A DNA stretch of 64,000 nt from assembly GCA_030063045.1 (NCBI GenBank), contig JAQSEB010000066.1, positions 186,001-250,000 on the forward strand, given 5' to 3'. Shown here one piece after another: positions 57,223-64,000 of this stretch (positions within the stretch are counted from its first letter, which is position 1; each line of letters starts with the position of its first letter). Made by a program: the position numbers and the translations under genes. The stretch is from Pratylenchus scribneri. Lineage: Eukaryota; Nematoda; Chromadorea; Rhabditida; Pratylenchidae. Under the pieces are notes generated by a model. That model was not told where the DNA came from. It searched no databases and saw nothing but the letters and a program-made list of their open reading frames with translations.

Positions 57223-59662
57223 TCAGCCGATTGATAATTCAATGACATTGCACTCTTCAAGTTGATCAGCAATTTCCGATGTTTTCTTTCCACCAACGAG
57301 GTAGAGCAATTTTTCATCCTAAAAAATGCAATAATAATTTTTTTATTAATTTTTATAATGCAATTCATTTCTTGAAAAAATGTCAAAATGATCAAAATTT
57401 AAAATCTCAATTATTGATATTTTAAAAATAAATAATAATAAAATGTGAATGTATTTAATAAAATCGGACCATGAGTAATTTAATTTTAGAGACTATTTAC
57501 AATTTTTTTATTTCTGAAATTATTAGTATCAATTCAATAATTTTAACTATCGAAAAGTTGTTTTTATGATTATATGTGCTTTACTTAGTAAAATAATATT
57601 TTACCGGATTGATGGCGCTTGCATAATTCCAATAAGGATGAAATAATTTTGCATTGAAAAATTGGGTCCAAGCCATTTTGCTAAAATCGAGTATCCAAAA
57701 TTCATTTCTTTGCACAAAATCCATGCCAATTTGTTCATTCTAATAATAAAATTTGTTTAATTAAATATTTTTTTAATGATCTTGCTTGTTCGAAATAGCA
57801 TTCCGAAGGCCAATATAATTTATTGTCAAAAACGCATAATTTGGAAGAAAAATAATTCAATGGATAGCCATGGATTGGGTCAGATTCAATTGATTCCCAG
57901 TGATAAGTGTTGCCAGATAAGTCAAATGATAAAAGCTAAAAATAATTGAAAATGAATGGTTTATCAAATTTTTTTATTCTCTATTTATTACTCATCAACT
58001 TAAACTTAGCTATAGATTCAGATAATAAAACAGCTATAATTGAGTGTGACTGACTTTCTTTAATGGTTTTCCAATTTGCGTGGGCATCATTATAAGTTTA
58101 TTGTCGGCACAAAAAATATTTCTGCTTTCTGGAACACTTTTAACAGTGGAATCGATCATATCAATTAGATCAAGGTCTAATGTTTTGCCATTCCGAAATT
58201 GATCAGCAAGAGACAACTAGAAATAATTAAAAATATATATTAATTAATCAAATAAATTGATTTATCGCAAATTGAAAAATTCGCAGATATAATTTATTCT
58301 ATTCTAACTTTTTAAAGAATCACTACATTTTAATTGTATTTTGACTTTACTATATTTTATATGGACTATAAAAAGAAAAATGCATAACAAAATGCTGCTA
58401 TTTTATTTTTTATTATTTTTATATAACTTCTGGATATAAATAGAAAATATAAATTATTACGGTTAAACAATTCCATAGCAATTTTTTCTTGTCAACAAAT
58501 TGAAGCTGGAAGATGTGGTAAATTTCGAATGATTTGCTTATTTGCATTGCAACATTTTGCCCATCATTTTGTTGTGTTCTTTATAGAAAAGAAAATATTA
58601 ATGTAAAATATTATAGAATGATTATTATATTTAAATATTTACATTTAACAAACCAAATAAATGCTAAGAATAAAAAGCCGGAAAAAAACTTATAGAAAAA
58701 TCGGCATTTTTGATTTTTAGGCCATAAAATATGTCCAAATAACAATCACATGATACTTTTCTTAAACCATATCACTGCCTACTTATATATTCTAATATCT
58801 AATTTAGCCCCACATTAACTCTAAATCAATGGCTTTCTTTTCCAACTATTCAATTTATATGTATGGGACAAAATCAAAATTTTCATTTAGAATTGCAAAA
58901 AAAAACTAACAAAAATATTCCAATTTTTATAAAATATGTCTATACCTAATGAATTCATCGATATTGACATCCATGACCATGAATAATTTTTGTTGTTCCC
59001 ATTTTGATTCATCAATTGTCGGTGTTGTCGCCAAATAAATTGGCCCACGCAGCATATGTCCAAATTCAATGAGTGTTTCGTCTTGATCAATGACTTCCAA
59101 TTCGATCAGCTAATTTATCATAAATATATGGAAAATAACATATTTATCAGTGGATTTAAATTTGCCCACTCGAATATTATATTTACAATATACATCAATT
59201 TTTGAAGGAATATTTTTATTTTTAAATATAACAAATTTAATCATTTATAAACCTGCTGATTAGGATGAGTTATAAAAGATTTATTAGTGTGGAATTGATG
59301 GAAAATGCAAAATTTTTGACCAAAAATGAGGTAAAATTGGCCAAAAAGAATAGTGCCATAATTTATTGGCCATTATTTGACCCAATAATTTTGATAATAA
59401 GAAAGCTAAATAAATCTTTCGAAAAATTATTAAAATATTTAGCATAAAACTCGATTTTTATAAATAGCCGACTAAAAGGCAAAAATCATTTTTTTATTAA
59501 AAAATACGGTTTAATTCAAATCAAATATTAAACCTCGGCAGATTGATCATTGAATTGAACTGAATATAATTTGCATTCAATTTTTTCTTTGCCACTATAT
59601 TCACAATTATTGCAAGACATGGAATAAAAGATGAATGATGAAGGATTCGGCACAAAGCATGC
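57223..59662 (-). CDS. Kelch-like nematode protein, 5' end unclear
   Basis: The last exon, 57223-57318, encodes 'DEKLLYLVGGKKTSEIADQL' and ends at TGA. Before it: 57606-57738 ('FWILDFSKMAWTQFF'), about 57786-57935 ('LSFDLSGNTYHWESI', 'LYWPSECYFEQ'), about 58040-58216, about 58462-58580, about 58948-59110 ('GPIYLATTPTIDESKWEQQK') and about 59533-59662 ('CFVPNPSSFIFYSM'). 'W.Y.LD...W', 'LCVFDNKLYW' and 'LLYLVGG' fit kelch-type beta-propeller blades, though the double glycine is present only once. One intron (57739-57785) starts with GC. I do not see a start codon; the 62.5-kb exon could be its N-terminus or a separate copy. Function unknown; kelch proteins usually bind other proteins. Confidence 0.55.
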
Positions 59663-59799
59663 TTTAAAAAACAATGTTATGACTAATTAAAAAGATGGTA
59701 TTTAAAATTGCGAAAAGAGTATTGAAAATTGCAAAAAATCTTTCGTGTCGAAAAATAATCATTTTCTTTTAGGCCATATAAATTGGCCAAGTCAAGCTT

Positions 59800-59882
59800 A
59801 TTTAAGATTCCCTAACCCCTAGCCCTTAGCCCCTAAACCCATGCCTGCCCTGAACCTAACCCTAGCCCTAAACCCCTAGTTG
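59800..59882 (+). repeat. Degenerate telomere-like C-rich stretch
   Basis: 'attccctaacccctagcc', 'cccctaaaccc', 'aacctaaccctagccctaaa' form irregular CCCTAA/CCTAGC repeats over about 80 bp, reminiscent of telomeric repeats but not the nematode TTAGGC register. Isolated in AT-rich DNA. Confidence 0.6.
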
Positions 59883-59964
59883 GGTTCAAGTTATAAACCA
59901 AAAACGGTTTGAGACATTAGATCCTTTTCGCAATTTTCAATGTTTTTTTCGCAATTTTAAATAT

Positions 59965-60160
59965 GGTTACTATTTTTTTGCCACAAAAATTATTTTTTTT
60001 GGCACAAAAAATATTTTTTTTGGCACACGGAAATAAATATATTTTAAATGGCACAAAAAGTATTTTTTTTGGCACAAAAAGTATTTTTTATGCCACAAAC
60101 GTTAAAAATAATAAAAAATGTTTTCGGTTATTGAATTTCGAACTAAACCGGTTTAAAATA
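59965..60160 (+). repeat. Left arm of a 0.2-kb inverted repeat
   Basis: Almost exact reverse complement of 61675-61872 across 'ttgccacaaaaatt', 'ttggcacaaaaaatatttt', 'ggcacacggaaataaatata', 'atgccacaaacgttaaaaat', becoming weaker near 'aaaccggttt'. Internally it repeats 'ttggcacaaaaagtatttt' several times. With its partner it encloses 1.5 kb that contains the half-RRM gene. Confidence 0.93.
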
Positions 60161-60500
60161 AAACAAAATGGTTTAATAAATTAAAAATTGATGGAATATT
60201 AAATGTTTTTATAAAAAATGGAATTGGATATAGAGAAAAAGTTAAATAAAATTGCATTTGGGGTTCAAAACACTAGGTTCAATCGACTATTGGAATGGAA
60301 AAACAACATAGGTGTCCGGAAAATTAAAATAATCAAACATGCCTTGAAATCCCATTGTTAATGCTTGTCGTTACCACCAAAAATTCCAATGTTATAAAAT
60401 TGAAAAAATAGTAGTCAATATATTTATTTATAATAAAATTGAAGCAGGAAAAATCAAAATGTTAGGATAAAATAAATCAATCACATTTTCAATGTTTATT

Positions 60501-60790
60501 CTATGGCCAATGCTGTTCCTTTTTTCGTCTTTTTGGCCAGCCTTTCCTCCTCTTGGGTTCAATGAAAATGGCGGTCAATTCCTCCGGAAATTCGGCCATA
60601 TTCTTCACACACAGGATGAGCACACTGGCCTTTGGACATGCACCGGTCGACGGTGGCCTCATCCATAAATTCCACAATCCAATAATTGTTTGTTGCATTT
60701 TTCTTCTTATTTTCTTCTTCCTCGGTGGTATTTGATGAAGTTGATTAAAATTGATGTCACAACCCCATAGGAACTGAGAAATCCGAAAAT
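60501..60790 (-). pseudogene. Decayed second RRM downstream of the RRM gene
   Basis: The minus strand just past the stop at 60797 reads, in the same frame, 'IFGFLSSYGVVTSILINF', like the first helix and second strand of an RRM. Then, in a shifted frame, 'NYWIVEFMDEATVDRCMSK' resembles the RNP1 strand and helix of hnRNP-type second RRMs. Together with 'TRRFFVAYNTEE' before the stop (RNP2) these form a whole RRM broken by one stop and one frameshift. I call it a pseudogene part of the same locus. Confidence 0.5.
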
Positions 60791-60796
60791 TGCCGA

Positions 60797-61606
60797 CTAA
60801 ACCAAATTATTCAGCTTTGCCTCTTCCGTGTTGTAAGCAACGAAAAATCGACGGGTTTTTGATAAATTCGACGTTGAGTTGGCCGCATTTTCTTGAATTA
60901 GATTCTGAAAATTAATTTTAAATAAATTCCATTGGGTTTTAAACCTCGCTAGTGGGAAATGTCGGTTTCACATTTATTTTATGATGTCCAATATAAAACG
61001 GTCGAGCATTCAAAATTGCTTGGGCTGAGGTCGCTTGAGCATAAGTGATGAAGCCAAAACCTATAAAATTCTTTTTGGAAATTCAAATTATTGGAAATAA
61101 TTAATTTGTTGAGAAAGCACTGAAAGTCGAAAATTGGAACGGTTCAAAACTTTATCTTATACATCCAATCCTTATACCTAATCGATAGATCTCGTCAAAA
61201 CGCATCGTTGATAATGATTTTGGCTTGAGTTTTTAACCAATTCTAATCTAGCTTTGAACCATCAAACCAAAATCAGTTTAAATCGTTTAGTACACATTAA
61301 TTTGAACGAACCATAACAAATTATATATCATTTAATGCATTTTGACCAGCTCTTTCCAATTAGATATAATGGGTTTTGAATGTAGGATAAACCATGTTAA
61401 TAATTTTGTATTATTTTTTCAAATTTTAAATTTATTTTCCTAAATTAATAAGCAAAACCTCGAATCCATTCATTTGTCTCCTCAGAACGTTCATTGCCAA
61501 ACAGCCTCGACCAATTTTCTTTTTCGTTCACAAACCATTGATCAAAGCCGTTTTTGTCAGCAAAAATAGCTTTTTCATAGTAATAATTATTGACATTTAA
61601 TGGCAT
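60797..61606 (-). CDS. Half-RRM protein between inverted repeats, probably a gene remnant
   Basis: Exons 61459-61606, 60945-61060, 60797-60904, in phase with GT/AG borders, encode about 123 residues: 'MPLNVNNYYYEKAIFADKNG', then the second half of an RNA-recognition motif with RNP1 'GFGFITY', 'AQAILNARPFYIGHHKINVK', then 'TRRFFVAYNTEEAKLNN' and a stop. The first half of RRM1 (RNP2) is missing, replaced by sequence I do not recognise. The second RRM continues past the stop in decayed form. Intron 1 contains a MITE. Likely a truncated copy of a two-RRM hnRNP-like gene; whether it is expressed is unknown. Confidence 0.5.
61135..61402 (-). mobile_element. MITE family A, copy 7 (RRM gene intron 1)
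   Basis: Inverted orientation: starts 'aacggttcaaaactttatct', contains 'aatcgatagatctcgtcaaa' and ends 'ggataaaccatgttaat'. More diverged than other copies. Lies inside intron 61061-61458. Confidence 0.8.
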
Positions 61607-61674
61607 TTTTATCTAAAAAAATAAAATTTATATTAATAAAAGATGGAATTTTATTTATTTACAATGAAAATTTA

Positions 61675-61872
61675 ATATAAAACCGGTTTGGGTTTGATTA
61701 TAATGGGTTTGATTAGGCGAAATATTATTTTTAACGTTTGTGGCATAAAAAATACTTTTTGTGCCAAAAAAATACTTTTTGTGCCATTTAAAATATATTT
61801 ATTTCCGTGTGCCAAAAAAAATATTTTTTGTGCCAAAAAAAATAATTTTTGTGGCAAAAAAAATATTTTCCT
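61675..61872 (-). repeat. Right arm of the 0.2-kb inverted repeat
   Basis: Reverse complement of 59965-60160. Both arms keep the unusual 'cacacggaaataaatat' segment, so they share one recent origin. Confidence 0.93.
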
Positions 61873-62540
61873 TTAAATATTTATCCTAATTAAAATAAAA
61901 TATTTGTCCAATTGATATTTATTAGCTTTCATTTCAAATCGTCAAAATGGCATTAAAAAAATTAAAAATAGAATCCTTTTTAAGAGTAATTCTGTGCAAA
62001 TGCAAATGTACATAAAATATAATTATACAAACTTTTGCATTGGTCTAGCTTTAATCTAAACGACAATGACATTTGATATCATATTTTTAGATGTTATCAC
62101 TTATCACGTTGAAGCCTTTTCGTTTTTTGGTTGATTCATATGAATAATTGCATAAGAGTCAAATCTCAAATGTTATTCATCCAGATCCCACCGATATTTT
62201 CAGTTATTGCGTTAATTAGGATAAATGTTGCAACTAATTTTGAGAAATATAATCCCGAACACCCATTTAGTGAAACGAAATTTGTGCTTGATATATTATG
62301 GCTTTAACCTTCTCTGGATCTATTTACTTAATTTGATCCAAAATTTTCAATATAAAAAAATGTTCTAACAGAAGGTGCTAACAAAATGATATAAATGATT
62401 GCTTTTTAGATATTGGTCAATCAGAAAAATTTGTTTTGCCCAGCAGAATTACTTTTAAAAAATTGATTTTCAATTTGGCTATAATTTTGTTTGTACATTA
62501 TTATAATGATTCAGCATGATCAGTTGCGCGATCATTCATT
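61873..62540. other. Intergenic, nothing recognised
   Basis: AT-rich DNA between the inverted repeat and the kelch-like exon. No exon, repeat or RNA gene that I can support. Confidence 0.4.
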
Positions 62541-62891
62541 TCAATTATGAGACATTTTTGATTTGAAAAATTTAATCAACCCCCAATAATTCAAACCATT
62601 GCATATGGTGTCTGAATTAATGTAGTCCAAAATTTGGCAATTGGTTTTGTCTTCAATTCTTAGCGCTTTCCATGATTGGAGTTGTGTGTTGTAAGCATAA
62701 ATGAAATGTTTATTATTTTGTTGTTGTTCTTCTGCTTCTTCTTCGCCCGTGCCTTTTATTGTTGATATTGTTGCCTTCTTTTCATGACCAAAAACATATA
62801 AATGCTTATTTGCAAATCCAATAGGCCATAAACGTCCTACAATTGGTGGGTGACGTGGCGCTTTTCCCTCAGACAGTGATGGCAATGCCAT
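62541..62891 (-). CDS. Kelch-like N-terminal exon or short gene
   Basis: A 116-codon frame with a true ATG begins 'MALPSLSEGKAPRHPPIVGR' and continues 'NKHLYVFGHEKK' and 'HFIYAYNTQLQSWKALR', the pattern of one kelch blade: 'G..P..R......LYVFG', variable loop, then 'YNTQLQSW..L'. Glu/Gln-rich insert in the loop. It stops at TAA 62541, too short for a propeller. It may be the first exon of the gene at 57.2-59.7 kb (same strand; the RRM inverted-repeat block would then sit in an intron), or a truncated duplicate. Confidence 0.5.
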   Translation of the reverse strand: MALPSLSEGKAPRHPPIVGRLWPIGFANKHLYVFGHEKKATISTIKGTGEEEAEEQQQNNKHFIYAYNTQLQSWKALRIEDKTNCQILDYINSDTICNGLNYWGLIKFFKSKMSHN

Positions 62892-63189
62892 TTTCGTTGG
62901 AATTTATATTAGGTATATAAAAAATTATTAAAATAAAACCCAATATAAATAAATGAAATAAAACAGTATTTTTTTTTATAATTTTCAAGAAAAAAAAATT
63001 TGATATTAAATAAAGAATATTAAACTTTAAACTCATTTAGTCATATTAGTTATATACGCCAGCAAAAAAATATACATCGACTAGAGCCTAGATTCTCGCT
63101 CTTTATATTTATTCTCATTTTTAGCATATGAAGTCTCTACAATTTTTTCATTCTCTGTCCATCCATTTTCCATTGTAAAATATTAGTTA
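62892..63189. other. Upstream of the kelch-like exon
   Basis: Probable promoter region. Very AT-rich; no further features. Confidence 0.35.
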
Positions 63190-63740
63190 TTTTTATTTGT
63201 AAGAAATAAATTATATTTTTATTGATGATTCCCTATTCCAATTAATAAATATTATTATTCATTATATTTTTCCAATAAATAGTTATAAATCAAAAAATAT
63301 ATTAAGTAATGTTAGAATTTGGTTTGGATGAATTTTTCAAAAAATAAACAAAAAAATTTAGCTTTAGTCGGGGACAATCCTGCTGGTCGAGGCTGCGACT
63401 CAATGCTCAAATTATCCAACGCGCAGCACTACTGGGCATAATATTTTTATCTCGACCAAAATTGTTCATAAGTATGCCAATTTTTTTCTTATAAGAGCAA
63501 AATATAATATCATAAAATTTAGCCCGAGGCAATTTTTTCAAGCATTTTCTCCCCATTTTTTATGCCTTCTTAAATTTTCTCCATCATAATATGAGAAATG
63601 GCTGCGGCGATTAATAGATTTTGCCTCTCATTCAAAATTCCCAACATGGTGAATGAGGTGCACCATTGCCGATGCTTAGCAGAGTGTCCAGCGTTCATTT
63701 TTTCCTATTGCCTAAGCCCAACAATCCTATGCTGTGTTCT
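63190..63740 (+). repeat. 0.5-kb direct repeat, right copy
   Basis: Diverged copy of 53160-53690, same orientation, with 'gagcaaaatataatatcata', 'gcggcgattaatagatttt', 'gcctctcattcaaaattccc' and a cysteine-rich reading ('CRCLAECPAFIFSYC') comparable with that in the left copy. The remaining 260 bases to the window end show nothing further. Confidence 0.75.
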
Positions 63741-64000
63741 TCGCATTCCAAAGTCCATCTCTACTCCAATTTTTACATTTATTTACCTAAGAATTTACTC
63801 GGTTACCCATCTATAAGTGACTGAAAAGTGAAAAGGACGCCAACCCCCAACGCCAATATAAAATGGAAATATTTTTTTATTCGTTTATCATTTCTTCTAA
63901 AAACACCAAATAAAATTCAGACTAAAATTTAATAATTTTTTGGGCAATTTTTTCAGTTTACAACGAAAAAGGAAGATTCAGTATTACCATCATTCTTTTG

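Overview
This is eukaryotic DNA, AT-rich (by eye roughly two thirds A+T), with small spliced genes (many introns of 40-100 bp), a cytoplasmic dynein gene close to the Caenorhabditis elegans protein, and a nematode-restricted DUF273 gene. I read it as a nematode nuclear contig. A parasitic, possibly tylenchid, worm is only a guess. No bacterial operon, CRISPR array or intact virus is present.

Layout. (1) 0.7-2.8 kb, minus: an eleven-exon gene whose first four and a half exons encode the N-terminal two thirds of RNA polymerase subunit RPB5 and whose last exons encode the C-terminal half of adenylyl cyclase-associated protein (CAP), joined in one reading frame. (2) 5.6-8.2 kb: a 2.6 kb satellite built on a 25-bp unit. 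Related arrays recur inside a dynein intron (18.4-18.9 kb) and at 52.8 kb. (3) 10-17 kb: a small coiled-coil gene, a truncated copy of the Kunitz gene, a young 2.7 kb element with 453-bp direct repeats, and a DUF273 gene cut off at its 5' end by that element. (4) 17.4-38.0 kb, minus: a complete cytoplasmic dynein 1 heavy chain gene of about 50 exons. Its introns hold satellites, minisatellites, MITEs, foldback sequences and tRNA-like pieces. (5) 39.1-43.6 kb, plus: a complete secreted protein with one lustrin/EB-type module and two Kunitz domains. (6) 45.4-51.5 kb, minus: a seven-transmembrane peptide receptor of the myosuppressin-receptor-like (DMSR) family, with a possible tail exon down to 44.27 kb. 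(7) 53-64 kb: two diverged 0.5-kb direct repeats bracket a degraded papain-like protease gene, kelch-like genes, and a half-RRM gene lying between 0.2-kb inverted repeats.

The genes do not form one pathway. What ties the window together is mobile and repetitive DNA. One MITE family of about 275 bp is present at least seven times, and five of those copies are certainly inside introns of otherwise intact genes. Minisatellites of 25, 28 and 29 bp have expanded inside introns. Several genes show the result of shuffling: an RPB5-CAP fusion, an inverted 1.1-kb duplication of the Kunitz gene's 5' end, a beheaded DUF273 gene and a fragmented RRM gene. The strongest unexpected finding is the in-phase RPB5-CAP chimera.

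Exon coordinates for the chimera, the DUF273, Kunitz, papain-like and RRM genes were worked out base by base. The dynein, receptor and kelch-like exon limits are approximate unless given exactly. Protein identities come from remembered family features, not from database searches.
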